NCBI GenBank assembly: GCA_015847255.1
Contig: JADLZK010000390.1
Span: 124,001-188,000 of the forward strand
Direction of reading: 5' to 3'
Source: Hyparrhenia diplandra
Lineage: Eukaryota > Streptophyta > Magnoliopsida > Poales > Poaceae
DNA length: 64,000 nucleotides
Below the pieces are notes generated by a model. It was not told where the DNA came from. It saw only the letters and a list, made by a program, of their open reading frames with translations, and made no database searches. Of the stretch, positions 10,977 to 20,989 are shown piece by piece; the stretch's first letter is position 1; each line of letters opens with the position of its first letter. The translations under genes were made by a program, and so were the position numbers.

Positions 10977-11107
10977 CTGCAACATGAACAACAGAGATTC
11001 TGGTGCTTTCAGTTCCAGCTACCACTTAATTAATTCGAAGAGTGCCTTCAGAAAAATCATTGTGATTCCACATAAAAAATAAGTAAACTATACTTCACTA
11101 TTACTAA

Positions 11108-12524
11108 GAGCAACTCCAGTCAGGCCACCCAAATCAAGGCCTCTAAATCTAATTTAGGTGCTTTCTTATATTTTTATGGGCTCATTTTTGTGATTAACTC
11201 CAACGGAAGACCCCAGCTGTGAGCCCCAAATTGTCGCCAACGTCGTTGCTCGTCCCGGCCGGCACGCGGCGTTGCGCCGTTGCTCCACTATCCCACGACG
11301 CCCGCTGTTGAGAGAGGTGTCGGGCGGAGTACGCCGGGCGGCGACGTGACACCTGCTGCTATCGCTGGCCCACGGCCGTCTCGAGCCTGGGCCTCGCCGC
11401 CGGCCTCGTCTCGGAGGCCATGCGCCTTTGAGTCCTGCTTCGGATCCTCGTCGCCAACCGCTACCCGCCCTATGTCGACGCCGCTGGTCCGGGGCTCGGG
11501 ATGCCCGCACACTCGACCCGGCTTCCTCACCTTGCTCTTCCGTAACGGCGTTGATGGGCTCAGTGCACGCCGTCATGGCGGAATACATCCTGGCGGCGGC
11601 GGGGCGCAGCTCGCAGCCAGGCGGCGCTGCGCGAATGCGCGCGCGGCGTGAGCGTGGCAGGGCCGGCGAAGCGGGGCAGGGGAGTTGTCGGCGTAGTGGC
11701 GCTTCTCCCATCCGGCGCGCCGCCAGCTTGAGCTCTAGCGCGGCGTAGGACGCCGACCACCTCCCCGGACGACGGTGTGCAGCAACGCCTTGCGCTTGTT
11801 CGACGCCGCTGCCGGCGTTCGGCGACGTCGGGTTCTCCACCAGCCCTCACCACGCCCGTTCGAACACCACACGCCGCGCCCGACATGCCTTCTGCCGAAA
11901 AGCTTCTTGCTGCTGGTACACGGTGGTGTAGGCCGGCGGACGAGCCCGCCACGGCGGCGTGGGCGTCGCGGCGCCCGCAGTCTTGGCGCGCGCGGCGGCC
12001 GGGATCGCGGTGGTCTCCCCGCTTTCGCTCCCGCGGCAGCTCGGCCTGCTCGAGCGGCACCTAGCGGCGGCGGCGGCGGCGCCATGGCCACGCGGCTCCA
12101 GCGCGCGCGTCTCTCGCTCGCCTCCGCGACGGCACGCTTATCGGAGCCATGGAGAGCCCGCCGCCCAGAAGTGCCGCCTTTCGCCTTCCAGCGTCAGCCG
12201 CCGAGGCCGTCGTGCCGCTATAGGAGCCAGCACGCCCACCCGACGAGGACCGCCGCCGGCATCTCCATCCTCCCTTCCCCTGTTTTCAAGCGCCACAGGC
12301 AGCGGTCCGGATAGCTTCGCCATACGCCGACGGGGATGGTGAGGAGAGGGGGAAAGTGAGGGGGCCACCAAATAGGGGCTCTTGGGAGTGGGGCTTTGAT
12401 TAAAATTTGGGGTGGCATGGAAAATAGGGTCTTATTTAGGGGCTCCACTGGAGTTTATTTTTTTTTCACCAACCTCCTAAATTTTAGGGTAAGGGCTCAA
12501 ATAGGGTGTCCACTGGAGTTGCTC
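11108..12524. mobile_element. PIF/Harbinger-like non-autonomous element with GC-rich cargo
   Basis: The ends are GAGCAACTCCAGT and its inverted copy ACTGGAGTTGCTC, flanked by TAA at 11105-11107 and 12525-12527. A second copy of the terminal motif lies inside the right end near 12440. The interior 11200-12330 is far more GC-rich than the surroundings and is open in several frames on both strands at once, typical of captured GC-rich gene sequence, but no domain was recognised. It sits in the long intron between the kinase and MSP exons. Confidence 0.78.
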
Positions 12525-12527
12525 TAA

Positions 12528-13121
12528 TCACTGGCTCCATCCGAGAGCCTCTATGTAGATCCTAATGGGACAGGCTAGAAAAAAAAAGGAATCCTATTTT
12601 TTTTTTTTAAAAAAAAAGGGAACATCCGACCAGCAACTCGACAGGCTCTACTCATCATTATTAATAATAGCCATCAAATTTGGTAAAAACCAGCACACCT
12701 TTATCGTTTAAATTAACCACAACCGCCATTTTGTAAATAATAAACTCAAGTAAAAACTAATCTTCATCTAAATCATTCTTATATGCCTTAGTGGAAAATA
12801 ATCAAAATTAACACCCTAAATTTACATCTAAATTACTCACTTTTATCATTATCAAATATCAATATATATTAAAACTAGCTGAAGCTATGCATCCATACCA
12901 TGCGTCACTATGCAGACTGTATACATGAAGAAATGAGCATGTCAATTTTAACCAAATATATAAGTAATCGAAGAGTTTTTTTTTCCCAACTTATAGCGTA
13001 TATGATTGAGTACAAATGAAAGTGTAATACATGATTTAAAATATTAATGGGATAGAAAAAAGTATGTTAAGCAATTCATAACCAAAGTTTACCACAAATA
13101 GGAATATAAGAACATTTTTAT
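12528..13121. other. AT-rich intron or intergenic DNA
   Basis: AT-rich sequence with several homopolymer runs (12580-12620) and no coding features. It lies inside the inferred long intron of the kinase-MSP gene. Confidence 0.4.
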
Positions 13122-13129
13122 ATGAGAGT

Positions 13130-14313
13130 CAGTTTTGGTCTGGTCTGATGGAGGTGAAAGAGATATTGTTGCAGCATGGGAGGTTCAAAGTAAATAGTGG
13201 TGACCAAGTGAGGTTTTGGGAGGATGTATGGGTCGGCCAACAACATCTAATGCAGAGTTTTCTGGATTTGTACAGAATTGCAAGGAGAAAAGGGGTTTCA
13301 GTTGCTAGTGTGCTTAGTTCTTCACAGCCGAATATTTCTTTCAAATTGTTCTTGCGAGACATAGCCTAAAGGAGTGGCTGAATTTGGTGACCTTAGTGTT
13401 ACAGGTCGAACTTAATGATGACAGAGATAGGTTTGTATGACAACTAAAAAAGAATGGGTCCTTTTCAACTCAATCCCTGTATAGAGAAATTATGAAAAAG
13501 GAAGAGGTGGGAGGCAATGAAGTTTTTGGAAAGCAAAATTGCCTTTAAAAATAAAAATTTTTGTTTGGTACTTGAAACGAGGAGTTATCCTAACTAAAGA
13601 CAATCTTCTAAAAAGGAATTGGAAAGGGGATTATAAGTGCAACCTGTGTGCCTTTGATGAAAGTATACAACATCTATTTTTGAATGCCGTGTAGCAAAAA
13701 TATGTTTGGAACACATTGTTTTTCACCTTTAATATCCAACCACCAAAGAATAATGCCCATATGTTTTGGTTCTTGGCTAAAGGGGTTTGGTCCTAATCTA
13801 AGAAATAAAATAATAGTGTGTATAGCGGCCTTTTGTTGGGTAATATGATTAAATAGAAACGATGCGGTGTTCCAAAATTTAGTGGCTAACTCGTTTTGCA
13901 GGTGATTTTCAAAGGAACGTACTGGATTAGGCAATGGTCGTTGTTGTCTAATGAGGAAGAGAGAACTATGATGAAGGATGGTTGCAGGCTCTTGGAAGGA
14001 ACAGCGTTGCATTTCTTTGGCTTTGCTGGTTGGAGGAACCACAAGAGAATTGGTGCTTAATGCCCTTTTGTTTCTCCCTGTTTTGCTCAGTTGTATTTCG
14101 ATGTTATCTAGGTGCTGGGGCCAGCTCTCAGGGTGGTTGCTCATTTGAACTTGTTAGTTTTGTCGGCCCTCCTGCGTGAGGTCTATTTTATGTCCTGGTT
14201 GTTCGCTTAGCGGATCATTGGGTTAAGTCCTTTGTAACGTCACTCGGAGCTGTAATCATTCACTTGTGGGTGTGAAGGCTGGAAATATGACTTTCTATTT
14301 TCTATTTTTTTAA
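13130..14313 (+). mobile_element. 5'-truncated L1-type LINE (C-terminal ORF2 end)
   Basis: The plus strand carries decayed C-terminal LINE ORF2 sequence: GDQVRFWEDVWVGQQHL near 13200, then KAKLPLKIKIFVWYLKRGVI and CNLCAFDESIQHLFLNAV, the zinc-binding (zf-RVT) region that follows plant LINE reverse transcriptases. ATGAGAGT occurs on both sides (13122-13129 and 14314-14321), an 8-bp target duplication. There is no RT core, so the copy was truncated on insertion. It is sense to the plus strand, so antisense to the kinase gene whose intron it occupies. Confidence 0.8.
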
Positions 14314-14321
14314 ATGAGAGT

Positions 14322-14780
14322 AATCTAGTACACTACACACAAAATGAAAGTGTATCAACTGAAGACATGTCAAACACACATAGAAATGCGATCCAAATCG
14401 AGAAAATATGAATGAGGAGAAGATGTGTATTAGGTAGCTGTAACTAAATAATAAAGCTTATCATAACAGGACAATGTAAATAAAGTATTTATGAACCCAA
14501 TAGAGAGATAACTTATAGTAAAATAGATTTAATGACAATGATTATGCCACACAAAGTGGACTATATATAATGAATTGGGGTGAAAAGGTGGTATATAGAG
14601 CAATTGGAAGCAACAATCTATCATCGTTGGATATGAATAAGAAAGTATATGACTGTTATGTTAGCATAGATGCAAAGTGAGAAAAACAAATATAATAAAC
14701 GATTTTGATCAGTCATTGACACTAAATTTTGTACTTAAGTCTCTATATATATACCTTTTAAGTTACTAGCCCGTAGTGCA
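14322..14780. other. AT-rich DNA downstream of the kinase exons
   Basis: AT-rich sequence without a recognised gene or repeat terminus. It is the start of the inferred long intron on the minus strand. Confidence 0.4.
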
Positions 14781-14885
14781 GCGCATCACATGCCAACAGC
14801 ATATAATAGTAGGACGAAGAAGAAAGTTATATACAACTATAGAGAGAATACAAATAAAAATTATATGGATATATGATGATAATAC

Positions 14886-16469
14886 CTGTCCTGTATGTGA
14901 TTTCCTCACGGTTTCTATCTTGTTCAGTTCATCAACAATCTCCCTTATAGTAGGCCTTTTCTGTCGGTCCACTTCCACAGACCTTAACGCTATTTCAATA
15001 CATGTCTCTACTTCTAGGTTGTCTGCCTTTTTGTGAGATAAATGTATAACTTGAAGTCCCCTGCAACCTTTTCTTCCAGTTCTCTTTTACCTTTGAAAAT
15101 AAATCATAATGAAGAAAGGTGGCATGGTTGCACAACATGAAGTAAAAATAAAGTATCATGCCTTCGTCATGAATGTGAAAAGGCATATAAATAATCTTAC
15201 ATCCTCGATAAATCGTTCTTCATCTCTTTTTGGAATGACCTGAAGGTCCTGCAATTATCTGTAAGATTATAATGCCCAAACTGAATACATCATATTTCGG
15301 TGAGATCTGCCGTTTCTCAATGTATTCTGAGGCATGTACCGCTACATGATTTTAACAAATAATTAGACAAGAGATACAAGAAATTAGCAAATGATCACGA
15401 GGGCACTAATTACTTACGGTGTTCCTATGAAGGTTCTTGTGGTATAAGTTCTAGTATTACCAAAGAGTCTTGACAAGCCAAAATCACCAATTTTTGGTAT
15501 GAAGTTGTCATCAAGTAATATATTAGCAGGTTTCAAGTCCAAATGTTGCATGGGTTCGTTTGAGTTGTTATGAAGGTAATCAAAACCTTCGCATATCCCC
15601 TTAATTATTTTGTAACGTATATGCCAATCAAGTCCACATGATTCATCTGTAGAGAAGTAAATAAAATAATGTTAGTGGAACGTAATACTTGCAATTAGAA
15701 CATTTATGTACAAGTGAAATGAAATAGTCAAAATAGATTGAGCAGCATGTATGTCATACCCGAAAGATGATTGTCAAGGTTTCCACGCTTAAAATATTCA
15801 AAGCAGAGGGGCTCTATGTTCAATTCTAGCAAAAACATATTCTCCTTTCTCGTCCTTGACATGTGTGTGTCGTATTTCAAAGCAATAAGAATGTAACCTT
15901 ATAATATTCTTATGGTGGACCTTCATAAGGTTATTAAATTCTCTCTTAAATTGCACGTCATCAAGTCCTACCATTTGATGAAGCTTCTTGATAGCAATCT
16001 CTTCTCCATTATCCAGTATACCCTGTTGAAATCAATTGTTAATCTATGCTGCCTATATCCTAGAATGGTATATTTTTGTATAGGAAAAGTCAAATTTTAC
16101 AAACTTTGACCAACACTAAATGAAATTATGTACAAGTGTAGAATATATATAGAGCTTTCATCCATAGATTTGTATTCGAAGTGTCTTTGTGATGATATTG
16201 ATGTTTAGCAAATGACAACATATTCTAACTTTCTAAGAGAAATTAATGACCAAAATCAGGTTTGCTTGAATCAATTATCATTCTAGGTGACTGGTGTTAG
16301 AGAACTCACTAATGCTAGTATACCGTTATTACAAACCATAAACATAGTTAGGAATTAGGAATCTTACCCTGTAAACATTTCCATAAGCACCACTGCCAAC
16401 TTTATGGTCCTCAGAAAAAGTATTTGTAATATCTTCTAGCTTTTGGTATGTAAGTTCTGTCAGCATCAT
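14886..16469 (-). pseudogene. Receptor-like protein kinase domain, multi-exon, frameshifted
   Basis: Minus-strand exons with matching splice sites encode a Ser/Thr kinase. Exon 1 (16469-16368) starts MMLTELTYQKLEDITNTFSE and contains the glycine loop GSGAYGNVYR. Exon 2 (16022-15760) has the lysine motif EEIAIKKLHQ and EYFKRGNLDNHLS. Exon 3 (15646-15418) has the catalytic loop HLDLKPANILLDD and DFGLSRLFG. Exon 4 (about 15344-15198) has EYIEKRQISPKYDVFSLG. Exon 5 (about 15100-14886) has VDRQKRPTIREIVDELNKIE. Frameshifts are visible in exon 2 (one extra C near 15800), exon 4 and exon 5, so the gene is dead or badly damaged. There is no signal peptide or transmembrane segment, so it is a cytoplasmic type. 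The last donor (TCACATACAGGACAG/GTATT) joins in phase to the MSP exon. Its start faces the NB-LRR pseudogene about 1.2 kb away. Confidence 0.85.
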
Positions 16470-17600
16470 ACTTGCTGTATTCTGTGACATATTCCCTTAC
16501 TAGACCGACGTGATCCCCAGCCGACAAGGGATCGTTTGGCGTCTCTAAGACAAGATAATAATATCTATAAGCATATATATACCTTTCTCGAAGCAATAAT
16601 CTCATACTTTTACCTTGAAAATAATCAAATAGGAAGTTCATTAACTGGCAAGGCAGTTGCACTCTTGGTCAAATGATGGAGCTATTGAAACAATTACCCC
16701 GAAAAATGGAGGTAGGAGAAGAAAAATCAAAATAAATGGATGCGGAATTCATTCTCACATGGTGAGCAGTGCCACAAGAGGAATGGGCGGGGGATAATAA
16801 ACGGAGAGGTGTTGAGGAAATTAAAACATATGTAGGGATGTTTGATTAGCACAGAAGAAATTATTGATCAACAATTGCAGTTGAACAGACGAACCTGCAG
16901 AGAAGGCCTGAACGAAGAACGACTAGGCGAAGAGAGTACGAGTAGACCTGAAGACTATACGCACAGCCTTTCAGCCGAGCTGGTCCAATGGCAATAATAT
17001 GTGGCTGAGCTGCAGCTCCGTAATTTCTTATACCATCATGGCCTGGCCAATCTGTAACGACCGTGAATCGCGACGACTTTGCATCACTTGCCATCATGAC
17101 TTCATAATATGACGGGTTCACGGCCATGTGTGTCCAGCTTCATCTCCCCCAGCTCCAGTGTGGCACACCGACGAGCGGGTCCCACGGGCTATCTCTCCAT
17201 TGCACAGCTGGTTAGCTGTGCTACTCTGCAGCTTCACCTCGGCCCTCGGCCGTCGACAACTCGACAATATATGATGTAGTAACCATATGAAGCGGTGATC
17301 TACCCAAGTTGGGTTGTGGGCTAAGGTTGGCGAAACTATGCAGTTCAATGGCCAAATATGGAGTATACAGTATAGTAGCTAGCTGCATATAGCCCTTTCA
17401 GCTGGAACTCGAGAGATACTTTCAAAGACTTCCATGGCTTTCGGTCTTTCGCTTAGGTCCAGTGGATTTGGATGGACCTAGCCACCCACCACGCCATTAC
17501 GCCAATCACTTTCGTACTCTTCGAATTGGTCGGCTGCTTGGTAGTACATACGTGCAGTGTTCGCATCGTCCTTGCACAAGGGATTTCACTGTGACGTGGA
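16470..17600. other. Divergent intergenic region between kinase and NB-LRR
   Basis: The 5' sides of two oppositely transcribed resistance-type pseudogenes meet here, so it should hold both promoters. I did not identify a convincing TATA box or a coding exon. The N-terminal coiled-coil region of the NB-LRR may begin within it but is too decayed to place. Confidence 0.4.
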
Positions 17601-18523
17601 CAAGCCCCCTGCCACTATTGTCATCTCCAATGCGCCAAAGGGATTTCAGGGTGCATGTCCGTGAAGTCCAGCAGAAGCATAAGCAGAGCAAGTAAGCTGT
17701 GCCACAGCCCTTTCCCTTCCAGACCCAACCCCAAGATATATTGCTCTCCACAATCACCCGAGTAACCTCGTGGAGAAGTGATCCAGACATGGATGAGTTC
17801 AAGATCATTTCCGTGGATGGTCGGCCTTGGGAAGACGATGCTCGCCACAGCTGTGTACCAGCGGGTTATTAAACAGTTTGATTGCTCTGGTTTCGTATGT
17901 GTATATGTATGAGGCAGCGTCATATGGTAAAGACTCATGAGGGAATTCGTTGGCAGCTACAAATGATTAAATGAAGGACCAAGAAAGCATTAAGCATGGA
18001 CATTGACAATCTCACAAAAGAACTCAAAACATTTCTGGAGGACAAGAGGTATGCATAATTTATTATATGTTGACAAACTTCCGTGTGGTTCATAGTTCAC
18101 AACCTCACACTGATGTGGTACTAATTTCCTCATCTACATAAACGTTTCTTAAGCAAGGGAGCATTCGGAAATCATGCGGCATTGTTTTCCAGAGAACGAT
18201 CTTGGTAGTAGGATAATCATCAAAACAAAAAATGATGCATTGGCATTGTGGTTGTGGTGTTCTGTAGGTTCAAGCAACTGCATGTACAAGATTGGACTCC
18301 TTAGTGATTGAACAACTGTTTGGGAACGAAGTCTTTCGTAAAGGGCAAGGTTGTCATCAGCATTCAAATGATAATTCTGCCAAAATCATGAAAAAATGTG
18401 GAGGGCTGTCTCTTGCTATAGTTAGAGCTGCCACGTTAGCGCAACATTAAAATGGAAGAGGATTGGATTGAAGTGATTGATATCAAGTTCAGATAAAAAT
18501 TGTATGTGGCAGAGGCTCAATCT

Positions 18524-18546
18524 TTTTTTTTTTTTTTTTCGAAACT
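18524..18546 (-). mobile_element. Ultra-short antisense LINE-tail insertion in the NB-LRR
   Basis: A run of T plus CGAAACT (revcomp AGTTTCG followed by A) lies between AGGCTCAATCT (18513-18523) and AGGCTTAATCT (18547-18557). Excision restores NB-LRR sequence around LNLIYKRLPN. The bases before the tail (TTTCG) match those in the antisense LINE fragment at 19056. Confidence 0.72.
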
Positions 18547-19055
18547 AGGCTTAATCTCATTTACAAACGTCTACCAAATATTCTCAACACATGTATGCTG
18601 TATCTAAGCATATTTCCTGAGTACTATGAGGTTGACGTAGTGCGCCTAATGAGGCTATGGACTGCTGAAGGATTCATCATTCAAGAAATTGACAGACCTA
18701 GGGGAGGAAACAGCAAAAAGCTACATGGAGGAAACAGCAAGAAGCTACGTCGACGGGTTAATTAGCAGAAACATGGTGCTGCCGTTGCATGAACCATCAT
18801 GGTATCCCAAAGTGTTGCATGGTTCACCCTGTGATACATGATTTCATTGTTTAAAAATTTAGGGAAGAGAAATTTATTGCTATCGTGAATGATCAGCACC
18901 GAGATATAGCAAACAACCATGGCACTATCCGTCGGTTATCAGTGCAGAGCAATAGCAAGCAAGAGGAAAAATTGGCAAAAAAAAAAAAAAAAATAGTTCT
19001 GCAGACATATCCCATCTTCGCTCAATCATTGTCATTGTTCGCCGGCGCTGTGCCT

Positions 19056-19285
19056 TTTTTCGAAAGCGAGCTTAGCTCGTACTTCATTAAGGGAAGATGG
19101 AAAGTTTACACGCCCCTAGGCTCGCCCCATGTTGAGATAACACAAGGCAGCCTAGAAAAGCACACACTTACAAAGATTACCGGCTGTAACGGTGGAGCTA
19201 AAAGTTAAACCTGGGAAGAACACAGGGCTACAGGTAGGTACGTAGGGCGCTCAAATGGCGGACAGGACCACTAGCAGAGGCTGTA
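19056..19285 (-). mobile_element. 5'-truncated antisense LINE inserted in the NB-LRR LRR start
   Basis: The insert is flanked by GCCGGCGCTGTGCCT (19041-19055) and GCCGGCACTGTGCCT (19286-19300), 14 of 15 identical. Reading the minus strand, its 3' end is CTTAATGAAGTACGAGC, TAA, GCTCGCTTTCG and then poly(A), matching the tail layout of the LINE at 20739-27520. The CGAGC-TAA-GCTCG hairpin is visible. Removing it rejoins SLSLFAGAV to PQLTDPLVLRVLDLEG in the resistance gene. Confidence 0.85.
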
Positions 19286-20033
19286 GCCGGCACTGTGCCT
19301 CAATTGACTGATCCACTGGTGCTTCGTGTTCTGGACCTTGAAGGGCTGTCAGGATACTGCCGTATTCCTTGATAACTTGCACAAGCTTCAGTTTCTGAAG
19401 TACCTCAACCTCAGAGGAACTAATGTCAGTGAGCTCCAAGATACTATAGGGCAGTTAAGGTTCCTGCATACACTGGATGTGAGATCCACAGATATTAAAA
19501 AGCAGCCTCCCAGCATTGTCAAGCAAAAAAATCTTATGCATTTGCTCTGTGGGTGTGGGAGCGCCAAGTTACCTCACGGAATCTCAGAGATGAAAGAGTT
19601 GCGAACAATGTCAGGTGCCATCACCACAGAAAGCTCTACGAGTATTGGGGACCTCAGTGAACTAGTGGACTCGAGGGAACTAGAGCTGTTTTGTGATTTT
19701 ACTCAACAGCCCCAGGATGAGAAGCAAGCCACTTTCAGTCATGGGTTTGGGCGTCTTCAGAAGCTGTGTGTCAGGCGCAACTCAGCATTAGTGGCATTTG
19801 AGCCCAACGCATTGCCGATGGTCGAAGTGCTTGAACTGAGTTTTGAGGGACTTCTCGTTAATGAATATAGTGCTGTGTTTGGCATTGAGCATCTGCGGAG
19901 CCTGAAGCATGTGCTCCTTGAGTTCGCACAGTTGGATGAAGGTTCTATGGCGACGATCGATACAGTGAAAAATGCTGCCGCCACACTGCACCAGAACAAT
20001 CCGGAGGTTACTGTCAATGTGGATGAGAGGTGA

Positions 20034-20723
20034 GCTAGGTCCTCTACTAGTTTTTTGCAAGTTACCTATTGATCATTATGAAAAGTCTAGACAGCAGAGT
20101 AGGTACAGGCAAATTTGTACTGTGTTGCTATGCTAATGGTTTTTTTTAGAGACCGTACCTAGAAACAGTGCTGGCAACCTGAAATGAGCTTATACATTTT
20201 CTTTCAAAAACCTTTGCAGTGCTGATAGAAATGTGTCCAAGGCCAGCCTCTAGCATGCAAGCAAAGTGCACAGGCATCACTGCTAATAATGACCATCCTG
20301 TGACTTGACTGTGCGTGAACTGAACATTTGGCCCTCCTATGTTCTGTCATACTGATGCTTCCGTGCTTGCTGCAAGGTTCTGGTGATCGCTTATCAAAGT
20401 TTAATAACCACACGGTAGACAGCATTGTCATTGTTCTTCGTGTTTCAACCGCATCACCGACAAACTGTTTGTTATCAATGTAAAGATTGCTTGTGTGTTG
20501 TGGCAGATCTAATAGTCTGATTCACCTGCAGAACTATGTATATTGTCTGCCATTTGTTTTACAAAGAAATTGGGGACAGGTAATGTTACTAGTCTGATAC
20601 TCCCGTGTTTGCTACATCAAACTTTCAGGGGAAAAAATCCCTGATCTTAAAGATACAGTGTTCTACATCTTCAAGGTAAAGCTAAACACACGCAAATCTC
20701 CTAGCGTTGTCGGCTTTAGTATC
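20034..20723. other. Downstream region of the NB-LRR pseudogene
   Basis: Moderately AT-rich, probably ancestral 3' untranslated or flanking DNA. I see no domain, RNA or repeat end. It ends at the left target duplication of the full-length LINE. Confidence 0.4.
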
Positions 20724-20989
20724 AGGAGTTGGCTAGAACACGGCTGTATAGTTGCCTTCACCCTCCTTTTTTTCTGGTACGGAGAGCCCCGCGGGGCGAT
20801 AAGGTAGGCGGCCCTCGTCGCCGCCGGCGGTCCTCCCGGGGGCCGGCTCCCCCACCCCACCCCCCCCTGCCTTCCTCCACCCCGACGCCCCACTCCCCCA
20901 TCCACCTTCCCCGTTCCTCCTGCGGCTGTCCTAGCCATCTCCATGTCTCTCCCTCAATCTCCCCCAAGCTACGGTGCCCTCTGCTCAGG

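Larger units (their letters stand above)
17640..20033 (+). pseudogene. CC-NB-LRR disease-resistance-type pseudogene
   Basis: Plus-strand pieces in changing frames follow NB-LRR order. The end of the coiled-coil region is DFRVHVREVQQKHKQSK (17640-17694). The P-loop is MVGLGKTMLATAVYQRV (about 17818-17870). NB-ARC remnants near 18160-18420 include FPENDLGSRIIIKTKND. A winged-helix-like block FPEYYEVDVVRLMRLWTAEG lies near 18610-18670, and TIRRLSVQSN follows near 18930. The LRR part is best preserved: after an intact VLRVLDLEGL at 19318, a 235-codon frame (19326-20033) carries LRRs such as FLKYLNLRGTNVSELQDTIG and ends NVDER-stop. Frameshifts, stops and two antisense LINE-tail insertions (18524-18546, 19056-19285) make it non-functional. 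The intact family detects pathogen effectors inside the cell. Confidence 0.88.

Noticed and set aside
11166..12342. Long overlapping frames on both strands (up to 224 codons)
   Set aside because: They coincide with GC-rich cargo of a Harbinger-like element, overlap on both strands and have no domain or start context worth supporting.
12560..12660. Another LINE-tail insertion next to the A and T runs (GACAGGCT repeated)
   Set aside because: The repeated GACAGGCT is only 8 bp and neither copy sits directly beside the end of an A run, so it does not have the expected structure.
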